Counted from the stretch's first letter, positions 1-6,859 are shown. The stretch: 23,030 nucleotides of DNA from an uncultured Oxalobacteraceae bacterium (GCA_946479255.1 CAMLFK010000050.1:1-23030), one strand, 5' to 3'. A program made the numbers and translations. The notes: generated by a model from the sequence alone, not told the origin.

Positions 1-1125
1 GGCATGGAACTGCATGCCAAGTACACCCTGTTCGCGGAAGGCTCGCGCGGCCACCTGGGCAAGCAGCTGATTGCCCGCTACGACCTGAACAAGGGTAAGG
101 ACCCGCAGTCGTACAGCATCGGCATCAAGGAACTGTGGGAAATCGATCCGGCCAAGCACAAGCCTGGCCTGGTGATCCACACCACCGGCTGGCCGCTCAA
201 GTCGGACACCTATGGCGGTTCCTTCCTGTACCACCTGGAGAACAACCAGGTGGTGGTCGGCTATGTGATCGGCCTGTCGTACGAGAATCCTTACCTGTCG
301 CCCTTCGAGGAATTCCAGCGCTATAAGACGCACCCGGCGATCCGTACTTTCTTTGAGGGCGGCAAGCGCATCGCCTACGGCGCCCGCTCGATTACCGCCG
401 GCGGCCTGCAGGCCCTGCCGAAACTGGTGTTCCCCGGTGGCGCGCTGATCGGCTGCGATGCCGGTTTCCTGAACATGAGCCGCATTAAAGGCAGCCACGC
501 CGCCATCATGACCGGCATGCAGGCGGCCGAAGCGGCTTATGCGGCATTGGGCGAAGGCCGCCAGTTCGATGAGCTGACAGCCTTCCCGGAAGCGTTTGAA
601 AAGTCGTGGCTGCATGAGGAATTGCATGTGGCGCGTAACGTTAAACCATGGCTGGCCAAGGGCTTGTACCTTGGTTCGATCATGACCGCCATCGACCAGA
701 TGATTTTCCGTGGCAAAGCGCCGTGGACCTTGCACCGCGACTATGGCGACCATGAGTGCCTGAAGCCGGCTGCCAACTATGCGCCGATCGCTTATCCTAA
801 GCCGGATAACAAGCTGACCTTCGACCGATTGTCGTCGGTGTTTATTTCGAACACCAACCATGCGGAAGACCAGCCGATTCACCTGACGCTCAAAGATAAC
901 AGCGTGCCGGTTAATATCAACCTGGCCAAGTATGCCGGGCCGGAGTCGCGCTATTGCCCGGCAGGTGTGTACGAGTACGTGAAGACGGAAGACAATCAGG
1001 ACCGCTTGCAGATCAACTCGCAGAACTGCGTGCATTGCAAGACTTGCGACATCAAGGATCCGACGCAGAATATTGTGTGGGTGACGCCTGAGGGTGGCGG
1101 CGGGCCGAACTACCCGAATATGTAA
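1..1125 (+). CDS. Electron transfer flavoprotein:ubiquinone oxidoreductase (ETF-QO), C-terminal part
   Basis: This is the 3' part of ETF-QO, the inner-membrane-associated flavo-iron-sulfur enzyme that passes electrons from reduced ETF (fatty-acid and amino-acid oxidation) to ubiquinone. The frame is open from base 1, so the true start lies outside the window; the Met at base 4 is internal. About 374 residues are visible, and the family is usually about 550, so the N-terminal FAD-binding part is missing. Visible signatures include the GGLQALPKLVFPGGALIGC block, typical of the FAD/quinone region. Counting from the Met at base 4, the C-terminal ferredoxin-like domain carries four candidate 4Fe-4S cysteines: C318, and C342, C345 and C348 in CVHCKTCDIKDP. 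The end GGGGPNYPNM is typical of the family. The gene converges on the downstream EAL gene. Confidence 0.95.
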   Translation, partial: GMELHAKYTLFAEGSRGHLGKQLIARYDLNKGKDPQSYSIGIKELWEIDPAKHKPGLVIHTTGWPLKSDTYGGSFLYHLENNQVVVGYVIGLSYENPYLSPFEEFQRYKTHPAIRTFFEGGKRIAYGARSITAGGLQALPKLVFPGGALIGCDAGFLNMSRIKGSHAAIMTGMQAAEAAYAALGEGRQFDELTAFPEAFEKSWLHEELHVARNVKPWLAKGLYLGSIMTAIDQMIFRGKAPWTLHRDYGDHECLKPAANYAPIAYPKPDNKLTFDRLSSVFISNTNHAEDQPIHLTLKDNSVPVNINLAKYAGPESRYCPAGVYEYVKTEDNQDRLQINSQNCVHCKTCDIKDPTQNIVWVTPEGGGGPNYPNM

Positions 1126-1151
1126 TTAGGATGCACCTGCTGGCGTTTCAT

Positions 1152-1256
1152 CTGTCATTCCCGCGGAGGCGGGGACCCATATCACTTTTGATCAGTGATT
1201 CAGTATGTTCTACTTCGGGCAAGTGTTATCGGTTCCCGCCTCCGCGGGAATGACAG
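1152..1256. repeat. Inverted pair of dRS3-like GC-rich repeats in a convergent intergenic region
   Basis: Two 26-nt arms, 1152-1177 and 1231-1256, are reverse complements with one mismatch (G1174 against the A/T pair of the other arm), separated by 53 nt. Each arm has the form GTCATTCCCGC-N4-GCGGG. The right arm contains a perfect 7-bp stem with a 4-nt loop (1233-1239 / 1244-1250). The layout ATTCCC-N8-GGGAAT matches the Neisseria dRS3-type repeat, and similar intergenic repeats occur in many proteobacteria. The pair could fold into one long hairpin or two small ones, and it may end transcription of both convergent genes. Neither arm is followed by a clear T-run, so the terminator role is inferred. 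Confidence 0.8.
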
Positions 1257-1281
1257 CTTAAAAAGCGGCTCACCGACGTAC

Positions 1282-3516
1282 TTAATGCGGCAAACGATGC
1301 AGCGCCGCATTGGCCATCGCCTCGAACTGCTCCGCCGGCAAGGGGTGGGCGAACATATAGCCTTGGGCGTAGTCGCAGCCCGCATCGACCAGCAGCGCGC
1401 GCTGCACCCGCGTTTCCACCCCCTCCGCCACGACTTTCAAGCCCAGCGCATGGGCCATCGCAATGATGGCTTCGCATAGCGCAAGGTCGCCCACGTCCTC
1501 ATCGATGGTCGCAACAAAAGACTGGTCGATCTTCACGTAGTCGACGTCATAGCGTTGCAGGTGCGACAGCGACGCATACCCTGTCCCAAAATCGTCCAGC
1601 GCAAGCTGCACGCCCATGGCGCGGTACTGGCTCAGGCGTTCGAGCACCTGGGGCGCCGCGCCCATCAGCGCGCTTTCGGTAATTTCAACCACGATGCTGT
1701 TGTTCGGCAGACCGAGCTGGCGAAGATAGCTCAGCCAGCCCTGATAACCATCCGCATCGCGCCGAAACTGCAGCGGCGACTTGTTCACGCTGATCTGAAA
1801 AGCCGGATCGAGGCTGCGCTGCCATTGCTGGACCTGCTGCGCCACGCGGCGAAATACCCAGTCGCCGATCTCGACGATCAAACCATTCGATTCGGCAAAC
1901 GGGATAAACTCGGCCGGGCCCAGCAAGCCGCGGCTCGGGTGGCGCCAGCGCAGCAGCGCTTCCGCCTTGTAGATCTTGCCGGTCTGCAGGGAGATGATGG
2001 GCTGGTACCACACCTCGAACTGTTGGGCGGCAATGGCGGCGCGCAGGTCGACCGCCATGTTCTGGCGGGCGCGCGCGGCTTCCTGCAATTCCGGCTGGGC
2101 GTAGCTGAAGCGGCTCCGCCCGCCACTCTTGGACATGGCCAGCGCCTGCCCGGCCGCGGCCATCAGGCTGTCGATGCTGTCGGCATCGGGCGGGTACAGG
2201 GCAATGCCGATGCTCGCGGATAAGAAAATCTTGCGCCCCTTGACGTCGAAGGGCAAGGACAGCGCCGCCAGCATGGATTGCGCAATACGCTCGACGCTGC
2301 CGACATGGTCCAGGCCGGCGAGCATCACGCCGAACTCGTCGCCGCCCAGGCGCGCCAGGGTGTCGGTCGAACGCACGCAGGTGCCGATGCGGCGTGCCGC
2401 TTCCACCAGCAGCGCGTCGCCCATGGCCGCCCCGTGGCGTTCATTGGCCTCCTTGAAGTGGTCCATATTGATCAGCGCCAGCGCCAGGAAGCCGGCGCTG
2501 CGGTCGGCGCGCCGGGTTTCCACCGACAGCCGGTCCATGAACATGGGCCGGTTCGGCAGGCCGGTGAGCGTGTCGAAGTTGCTCTGCTGCCAGGCCAGCT
2601 CAAGCAAGTGCTTGCGCTCGCCCACGTCGCTGACCAGCGCCACCGCCCCCAGATAGGCGCCGTTGCCGGAAAAGATAGGATTGCTCGCCACGCTGGTCCA
2701 CATGCTCTGGCCGTCGCGCCGCTGAAAGCGGAACTCGTGGCGCTCGGCCACGCCCTGGCGGCGCCGCGACAACAGGCGCTCGCACAGGATGCGTTCGTCC
2801 GCATCCATGAAGTCGGTGAGCGGGCGGCCATGCATTTCTTCGATCGTGTAGCCGAGCATGGCGGCCATCTTGGGATTGACGAAGGTGGTGTTGGCGTCGG
2901 CGTCGATTTCCCAGATGCCTTCCTGGGCGCAATGGACAATGCGGCGAAAGCGCTCCTCGCTGCACTCCACCGCCGCCAGCTTGCCACCGGCCGGCTCGAT
3001 CATCACGCGGCAGGCCTGGCCACTCCCATCGGCGCAGCCGATCAGCGCAACCGGCTCGACTTTGCCGCCCAGGCGCATGTCGAGCAGGCAGCGGACCGGC
3101 TCGCAGCTGTTGAGGGCGCGCTCGATGAATTGGTCAAAGTCGACCAGGAATGGCGGATTGATGAAGGAGCGAAAATGGTACTGGGGGGCTTCCCGGCGCG
3201 CGATACGCAGCAATTCGGCGCCGACCAGGTTGGCCTGCAGGATGACGCGGTCGAAACCGATGAGGAAGCAGCCCAGCGGGGCCAGCAGATTGAGTTCGTT
3301 GAACCAGGCTTGCTCGTCTTCGTAGCGCAGGCGTTCGACGCTGACGCCGCAACTGTCGATGAGCGGAAGTGGCGCGCCTGGCTCGCAGGTGCCGGGAGCG
3401 GCCGGCAGGCCGGCGGCCTCCTGCTGGCTCAGCGGAAGCCTCGGCAAACGGTCGGCGCGGCGCGTGCGCCGGGGAGGAACACTGCCAAGGGATGCGGGAT
3501 CGTGCTCGTTATCCAT
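1282..3516 (-). CDS. PAS-GGDEF-EAL protein, likely c-di-GMP phosphodiesterase
   Basis: This 744-aa cytosolic signalling protein has no membrane segment. Residues about 65-180 look like a weak PAS-like region and about 187-305 like a PAS domain (IWEIDADANTTFVNPKMAAMLGY). The GGDEF domain spans about 313-475 and the EAL domain about 487-735. The EAL catalytic set looks intact: E519 of EALLRW, N578, E611 of EITE, D641-D642 of DDFGTGY, K662, E698 and Q718. The GGDEF signature itself (391-395) is intact, but the upstream metal-binding Asp, usually in a DxDxFK motif, is Asn350 (INMDHFK). I therefore infer a phosphodiesterase with a regulatory or weak cyclase domain. The ATG start has GAGG at a suitable distance (GAGGCGAA-ATG). 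A candidate promoter lies at 3559-3587. Confidence 0.93.
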   Translation of the reverse strand: MDNEHDPASLGSVPPRRTRRADRLPRLPLSQQEAAGLPAAPGTCEPGAPLPLIDSCGVSVERLRYEDEQAWFNELNLLAPLGCFLIGFDRVILQANLVGAELLRIARREAPQYHFRSFINPPFLVDFDQFIERALNSCEPVRCLLDMRLGGKVEPVALIGCADGSGQACRVMIEPAGGKLAAVECSEERFRRIVHCAQEGIWEIDADANTTFVNPKMAAMLGYTIEEMHGRPLTDFMDADERILCERLLSRRRQGVAERHEFRFQRRDGQSMWTSVASNPIFSGNGAYLGAVALVSDVGERKHLLELAWQQSNFDTLTGLPNRPMFMDRLSVETRRADRSAGFLALALINMDHFKEANERHGAAMGDALLVEAARRIGTCVRSTDTLARLGGDEFGVMLAGLDHVGSVERIAQSMLAALSLPFDVKGRKIFLSASIGIALYPPDADSIDSLMAAAGQALAMSKSGGRSRFSYAQPELQEAARARQNMAVDLRAAIAAQQFEVWYQPIISLQTGKIYKAEALLRWRHPSRGLLGPAEFIPFAESNGLIVEIGDWVFRRVAQQVQQWQRSLDPAFQISVNKSPLQFRRDADGYQGWLSYLRQLGLPNNSIVVEITESALMGAAPQVLERLSQYRAMGVQLALDDFGTGYASLSHLQRYDVDYVKIDQSFVATIDEDVGDLALCEAIIAMAHALGLKVVAEGVETRVQRALLVDAGCDYAQGYMFAHPLPAEQFEAMANAALHRLPH

Positions 3517-3558
3517 TTCGCCTCGCGCGGTACTTCGATCATGACAGCATGTCGGTTA

Positions 3559-3587
3559 AGACTAGCAGCGTTCGAAGCTCATGTCGA
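3559..3587 (-). promoter_or_regulatory. Candidate sigma70 promoter of the GGDEF-EAL gene
   Basis: Read on the minus strand, TCGACA (3587-3582; 5/6 to the -35 consensus) is followed by a 17-nt spacer and TAGTCT (3564-3559; 3/6 to the -10 consensus). Transcription would begin near 3552, leaving a leader of about 36 nt. The spacing is ideal but the -10 is weak, so this is only a candidate. The same 116-nt gap (3517-3632) also holds a perfect 10-bp palindrome, GCGCATGCGC, at 3601-3610. Confidence 0.33.
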
Positions 3588-3632
3588 GTTGTTGCCGCGT
3601 GCGCATGCGCGCAGGCCGCCAGCGTGTTGCGC

Positions 3633-4052
3633 TCAGCGGTATCCGCGTTGCCTGGCGCGCGATCCGAACGGGTGGCCGCTGACCAAAGTCGTGCTTTGCA
3701 CCAGGCTGGACAGGCCGATAATCAGCTGAACCAGCCTGTCGTCGGGCAGCACCCAGATCTGGCCGGCAGGCTCGGTCGCACCAGTCGCGGCCACGATCAG
3801 CGGCGCTACCCAGCTGGCATCGGCCTCGACGTCGAGGATGATGGCGTCGGCAGTGGTCTGCAGGTAAATGTTACCGCCTTCAGTCAAGGTGAAACAAACG
3901 CCGTAGCCGGTTTCCTGAGGGCCGATGTGTTCGGTCAGGCTTTGGTTGTGCTCGGCGATCCACAGCTCGACGTCTTGCGGCGTGGTCAGTTCAGTCCAGG
4001 GAACGGGGCGGAAGCGCGGTGGGGCGGGGTCTTGCAGTGCGTCGGTACTCAT
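3633..4052 (-). CDS. Uncharacterised 139-aa protein
   Basis: I do not recognise this family. The product is acidic through most of its length and has no signal peptide or obvious membrane helix. It begins MSTDALQDPAPPRFRPVPW. The mixed pattern in the middle (GYGVCFTLTEGGNIYLQTT, then DAIILDVEADASWVAPLIVAA) suggests an alpha/beta cytosolic fold. The tail (GSRARQRGYR) is basic. I chose the ATG at 4052; a TTG at 4067 would add five residues, and neither has a good ribosome site. Codon use matches the neighbours, and the frame is open throughout with the same GC-rich third positions. It lies divergent from the DUF3460 gene across a dyad-rich 83-nt region and 116 nt upstream of the GGDEF-EAL gene on the same strand, so co-transcription with the latter is possible. 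Confidence 0.7.
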   Translation of the reverse strand: MSTDALQDPAPPRFRPVPWTELTTPQDVELWIAEHNQSLTEHIGPQETGYGVCFTLTEGGNIYLQTTADAIILDVEADASWVAPLIVAATGATEPAGQIWVLPDDRLVQLIIGLSSLVQSTTLVSGHPFGSRARQRGYR

Positions 4053-4076
4053 AGGATTGCTAATCAATAGGGCGAA

Positions 4077-4123
4077 CCAAGGGCTTGGCTGTCTGTCATA
4101 GTAACGTTAACCAAGGCACTTGG
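4077..4123. promoter_or_regulatory. Twin CCAAG-N2/3-CTTGG dyads flanking a candidate extended -10 (shared divergent promoter region)
   Basis: Two inverted repeats with the same half-sites lie between the 139-aa gene and the DUF3460 gene: CCAAG-GG-CTTGG at 4077-4088 and CCAAG-GCA-CTTGG at 4111-4123. Both are preceded by AA. Between them is TGTCATAGT (4094-4102), readable as an extended -10 (TG-T-CATAGT) for the DUF3460 gene. A palindrome TAACGTTA (4102-4109) is also present. On the other strand TACTAT (4103-4098) could be a -10 for the 139-aa gene. With a start near 4109, the dyads would sit at about -32 to -21 and +3 to +15, a layout seen with repressors that bind two operators. The binding factor is unknown. 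Confidence 0.45.
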
Positions 4124-4125
4124 AC

Positions 4126-4135
4126 AGGAGCTCCT
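4126..4135 (+). promoter_or_regulatory. Palindromic ribosome-binding site of the DUF3460 gene
   Basis: AGGAGCTCCT is a perfect 10-bp palindrome directly before the ATG at 4136. Its AGGAG half (4126-4130) is the Shine-Dalgarno sequence, spaced 5 nt from the start. The CTCCT half is its exact complement. The palindrome has no loop, so it would mask the site mainly through RNA-RNA pairing or a longer fold. The strong site decides the start in favour of 4136 over the TTG at 4085. Confidence 0.7.
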
Positions 4136-4348
4136 ATGCAGCCGCACCCGCAGCAGTACCGCCCGTTCGCCGGGGGATATGTCTCGGAATTCGACCAGTT
4201 CATGGGACAGTACCTGGCCAAGCGCCCGCAAGTGATCGAGGATCGCCAGCGCGGCTGGTATATCTGGTGGGACCACCGGGTGGACTTGGACGAGCTCGAC
4301 AAACAACGCCAGTCCAGCGTGCCGGAAAAACCCTATCACTATGAATAG
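4136..4348 (+). CDS. DUF3460 family protein
   Basis: This is a 70-aa protein resembling the DUF3460 family, a short betaproteobacterial family of unknown function. The family-like features are the YVSEFDQFM block (residues 15-23), a following LAKRPQVIEDRQRGWYIWWD segment, and the short C-terminal end KPYHYE. It has no signal peptide or membrane helix. It is charged and rich in aromatic residues (five Tyr, three Trp), which suggests a small soluble, possibly partner-binding protein. The start at 4136 is set by AGGAG 5 nt upstream. An in-frame TTG at 4085 lacks a ribosome site and would run through the promoter dyads. The gene is divergent from the 139-aa gene and convergent with the murein peptidase gene, with an 18-nt gap between the two stops. 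Confidence 0.88.
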   Translation: MQPHPQQYRPFAGGYVSEFDQFMGQYLAKRPQVIEDRQRGWYIWWDHRVDLDELDKQRQSSVPEKPYHYE

Positions 4349-4355
4349 TGTAGGG
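4326..4355 (-). terminator. Intrinsic terminator of the M15 peptidase gene, embedded in the DUF3460 coding end
   Basis: CCCTA (4331-4335) plus CACTA (4337-4341) pair with TAGTG (4346-4350) plus TAGGG (4351-4355). This gives a 10-bp stem with one bulged base (4336) and a TGAA loop. On the minus strand the stem is followed at once by five Ts (4330-4326), and it starts 11 nt after the peptidase stop codon. The structure overlaps the last codons and the TAG stop of the opposing DUF3460 gene. On the plus strand no T-run follows, so it is mainly a minus-strand terminator. Confidence 0.7.
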
Positions 4356-4366
4356 TTGCCCCCAGC

Positions 4367-5017
4367 TCAGCCCTTCCAGGTGCGCTTCAAGCCCGTATCG
4401 GCGTGAATCCAGCCGCCGCGCGGACCGGCGCGGTAGTAATACCCCACCCCGCCCTGGCGGAAACTGCGCACCAGTCCGCCGAGCACCTCGGCGTTCAGAT
4501 TCGTGATGCGGACATCGGCCGCCTTGCCCTGCACATGCAGCGACTGGCGGGCGGCCGGCACGCCGGCTTCGCGCAGCGCATTATTGGACTTGCTGGTGCG
4601 ATAGCCCGACAGGATCTCGAGCGGCTGCTCGATGCCGTACCGGGCGATGAACGCCTGCGTGCCCCACAAGGTTTCGAACAGCTTGGGATCGATCGGCGCG
4701 GTTTCCTTGCCGTTCACATCGCGCATGATGTGACACAGTTCCTGGTAGGCCGAATCGATCACTTCCCCATCTTTCCAGTACAGCACCTTGGTGCGCTCGC
4801 CGCTGGATGGACGGATCAGCTTGAGCGTACGCGGCTTGAGCCAGAAATCGATGTCCAGCGCCTGGGCATCGAAAATATCGGGAGGCGGCGCCAGCCTGGT
4901 GCTGACTTCCTCATCTTGAGTTTTGGCGTTGCGGGTGTGCCCGATCAGCGGGACGGACACCACGCCGAGCGCGGACCAGGCAAGGCCGCGTTGAAGAAAA
5001 TGTCTGCGTGTTGCCAT
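4367..5017 (-). CDS. Tat-exported M15/YcbK-like (DUF882) murein endopeptidase
   Basis: This 216-aa protein resembles the YcbK/MepK branch of peptidase M15, zinc enzymes that cut peptide cross-links in peptidoglycan in the periplasm. The N-terminus is a twin-arginine signal (MATRRHFLQRG followed by a hydrophobic stretch to about residue 26), as in E. coli YcbK. Candidate zinc ligands are H161 and D168 in SLHVQGKAADV (HxxGxAxD pattern) and H205 in WIHADTG. The upstream LSGYRT (136-141) is also typical. The length is close to the family norm. The ATG has no clear ribosome site, but the Tat motif fixes the start. A TATAGT hexamer on the minus strand (5067-5062) is a plausible -10, with no good -35. 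The gene ends in the terminator at 4326-4355. Confidence 0.92.
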   Translation of the reverse strand: MATRRHFLQRGLAWSALGVVSVPLIGHTRNAKTQDEEVSTRLAPPPDIFDAQALDIDFWLKPRTLKLIRPSSGERTKVLYWKDGEVIDSAYQELCHIMRDVNGKETAPIDPKLFETLWGTQAFIARYGIEQPLEILSGYRTSKSNNALREAGVPAARQSLHVQGKAADVRITNLNAEVLGGLVRSFRQGGVGYYYRAGPRGGWIHADTGLKRTWKG

Positions 5018-5061
5018 GAACGGTAAGAAGCTGAATGTAGTGAGCTAAACTCAAAGGCGCC

Positions 5062-5067
5062 ACTATA
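5062..5067 (-). promoter_or_regulatory. Candidate -10 element of the M15 peptidase gene
   Basis: Read on the minus strand this is TATAGT, 5/6 to the sigma70 -10 consensus, 44 nt from the ATG. I found no convincing -35 at 16-19 nt. It lies within the 100-nt gap between the peptidase gene and the upstream GNAT gene on the same strand, inside a small GCGC-N7-GCGC dyad. Confidence 0.35.
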
Positions 5068-5117
5068 GCGCAAGCTTGTGCCGTACGGGACAGGGTTTGT
5101 TGCGCTGCAACCGAAAA

Positions 5118-5639
5118 TTAGTTACCGCCGCAGTTACAAAAGCGTTTGCGGGAGCCGCTTTCGGGCGGCTCGTCCAGCTTCTTCCAGAGGAAGTCGCATT
5201 CGAGGCCGAAGCAGGATCTTTCCTTGCCCGCATGCAGATAGCCGCGGCGCGCGAAAAACTCGCTGGCGGTCAAGGTGGAATGCAGCTTGAGCTTGCTGAT
5301 GCCCCATACCCGGGCCTGCGCCTCCAGCCCTTCCACCAGCGCCTTGCCAACGCCCTGCCCTTGCACTTCGGGCAGCACATAGCATAAGGCCAACTTGCCC
5401 GCCTGGGTCAGCAGGGCGACGCCGACCAGTTCGCCTTCGCATTCGGCAACCAGGGGAAAATTCGATGGCGTGGAAAACCAGCCGCCGACGATGGCGGGCG
5501 TCTTGTTGCCCAGCCAGGCGTTCAAGGTGTCCTGCTGGTGCCGATGATCCTGGACACAGCACTCGGTGATGGAACGGCACAACACACGGCATGCGGCATC
5601 GGCGTCCTCGGGTGTTGCCTGGCGAATTTGAATACCCAT
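5118..5639 (-). CDS. GNAT family N-acetyltransferase
   Basis: This 173-aa protein has the Gcn5-related acetyltransferase fold. The N-terminal strand and helix read IQIRQATPEDADAACRVL. The acetyl-CoA-binding motif A is LCYVLPEVQGQGVGKALVEGL (residues 85-105), with QGQGVG at 93-98 as the pyrophosphate loop. The C-terminal part (ASEFFARRGY, about 125-134) matches GNAT motif B. The substrate cannot be told from sequence; these proteins acetylate amines of small molecules or proteins in the cytosol. The tail has an unusual CNCGGN end. I chose the ATG at 5639 because the domain begins there; the same frame stays open to 5813, but that extension has no domain similarity and overlaps the upstream promoter region. 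A candidate promoter (5659-5687) supports 5639. Confidence 0.9.
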   Translation of the reverse strand: MGIQIRQATPEDADAACRVLCRSITECCVQDHRHQQDTLNAWLGNKTPAIVGGWFSTPSNFPLVAECEGELVGVALLTQAGKLALCYVLPEVQGQGVGKALVEGLEAQARVWGISKLKLHSTLTASEFFARRGYLHAGKERSCFGLECDFLWKKLDEPPESGSRKRFCNCGGN

Positions 5640-5658
5640 CTGCGGCTCACAAAATAAC

Positions 5659-5687
5659 GTTACAGCAATAATTCTGGTGCCTGTCAC
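5659..5687 (-). promoter_or_regulatory. Candidate sigma70 promoter of the GNAT gene
   Basis: On the minus strand GTGACA (5687-5682; 5/6 to the -35 consensus), a 17-nt spacer and TGTAAC (5664-5659; 4/6 to the -10 consensus) end 19 nt before the ATG at 5639. It lies in the 195-nt divergent region shared with the sulfate-binding protein gene. For the latter, TATTCT at 5799-5804 is a possible -10 without a good -35. Confidence 0.42.
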
Positions 5688-5834
5688 CGAGGCAGCGCGA
5701 CTATACAACAAAGCGGCGAGTTGTGCTGCCCGGCCGTCGCGGCACTGCAGCATGCGCCGGTTTTTCGCCCTGATGCTGCAGAGCGGCGGGTTTTGGACTA
5801 TTCTGCTACCCACTCACCCTAGGAGGATGTATCT

Positions 5835-6845
5835 ATGCCAAACATTTCGTTGCGCCGCCGTCTGCTCGTGGCCGTATCGGCCGCCACCTTGCTGCTGCCG
5901 CTGTCGGCCCGCGCCGCCGATCCCGAACTGCTGAACGTGTCCTACGATGTGGCACGCGAGCTGTACAAGGAGATCAATCCGGCGTTTATCGCCCATTGGA
6001 AAAAGACCACCGGCGAAACGGTCGAAATCAAGCAGTCGCATGGGGGATCGAGCAAGCAGGCGCGCGCCGTGGCGGACGGGCTGGAAGCCTCCGTCGTGAC
6101 GATGAACCAGGCCAACGACATCGATATGCTGGCCGATCGCGGCCTGGTGGTGAAAGACTGGGCCAAGAAGTTCCCGCACAATGCCGCGCCTTATTATTCG
6201 ACCATGATCTTCCTGGTCCGCAAGGGCAACCCTAAGCAGGTGCGCAACTGGGACGACCTGGCCAAGCCGGGCATCAAGGTGGTGATTCCGAATCCTAAGA
6301 CCGCCGGCAACGGCCGCTACACTTACCTTGCGGCGTGGGGCTCGGTCATCAAGAAAGGCGGCACCGAGGCCCAGGCCCGCGACATGGTCAACAAGATCTT
6401 CAAGAACGTGCCGATCCTGGACGCCGGCGGCCGCGCCGCCACCACCACCTTCACCCAGCGCGAGATCGGCGACGTGCTGGTGACCTTCGAAAATGAAGTG
6501 TCGATGGTGCGCACTGAGTTCGGCGACAACTTCGAAGTGGTCTACCCGCCCATGTCGATCCTGGCCGAGTCGCCGGTCGCCCTTGTCGACAAAGTGGTCG
6601 ACAAGCGCGGCGTTCGCAAGCAGGCGACCGCCTACCTGAACTTCCTCTACTCCGACGTGGGGCAGGAAATCGGCGCCAAGCACTTCATGCGCACCCGTTC
6701 GGACGCCGTGATGAAGCGCTACGCCGCCAACTACAAGCCGATCTCGCTCTTTACCGTGGACGAAGTCTTCGGCGGCTGGCGGCAGGCGCAGAAAAAACAC
6801 TTCGATGACGGTGGCGAGTTCGACAAGATCTACCTGCCAAAGTAA
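5835..6845 (+). CDS. sbp: Sulfate/thiosulfate ABC transporter periplasmic substrate-binding protein
   Basis: This 336-aa protein belongs to the Sbp/CysP family of periplasmic proteins that bind sulfate or thiosulfate and deliver it to the CysTWA permease for cysteine biosynthesis. It has a signal peptide (SLRRRLLVAVSAATLLLPLSARA, likely cleaved near residue 27). Family signatures are LLNVSYDVARELYKEINPAF, IKQSHGGSSKQARAV (the SHGGSS anion-binding loop), GNGRYTYLAAWG and the FTVDEVFGGW end. The length matches the family. The start is well supported by AGGAGG at 5821-5826, 8 nt before the ATG. No permease or ATPase gene follows; the next gene is a cell-wall peptidase, so the partner transporter must be encoded elsewhere. 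The choice between Sbp (sulfate) and CysP (thiosulfate) is uncertain. Confidence 0.93.
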   Translation: MPNISLRRRLLVAVSAATLLLPLSARAADPELLNVSYDVARELYKEINPAFIAHWKKTTGETVEIKQSHGGSSKQARAVADGLEASVVTMNQANDIDMLADRGLVVKDWAKKFPHNAAPYYSTMIFLVRKGNPKQVRNWDDLAKPGIKVVIPNPKTAGNGRYTYLAAWGSVIKKGGTEAQARDMVNKIFKNVPILDAGGRAATTTFTQREIGDVLVTFENEVSMVRTEFGDNFEVVYPPMSILAESPVALVDKVVDKRGVRKQATAYLNFLYSDVGQEIGAKHFMRTRSDAVMKRYAANYKPISLFTVDEVFGGWRQAQKKHFDDGGEFDKIYLPK

Positions 6846-6859
6846 AAAGAATCTGTTTT

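Noticed and set aside
2278..3729. 483-codon plus-strand frame opposite the GGDEF-EAL gene
   Set aside because: It is antisense to a gene with complete PAS, GGDEF and EAL motifs, and its product has shadow composition.
4064..4339. 91-codon minus-strand frame overlapping the DUF3460 gene
   Set aside because: The DUF3460 frame on the plus strand has a strong ribosome site and family motifs, and the antisense frame would run through the promoter dyads.
5640..5813. N-terminal extension of the GNAT protein by 58 residues
   Set aside because: The extension has no domain similarity and overlaps a promoter candidate; the GNAT domain begins right at the Met at 5639.
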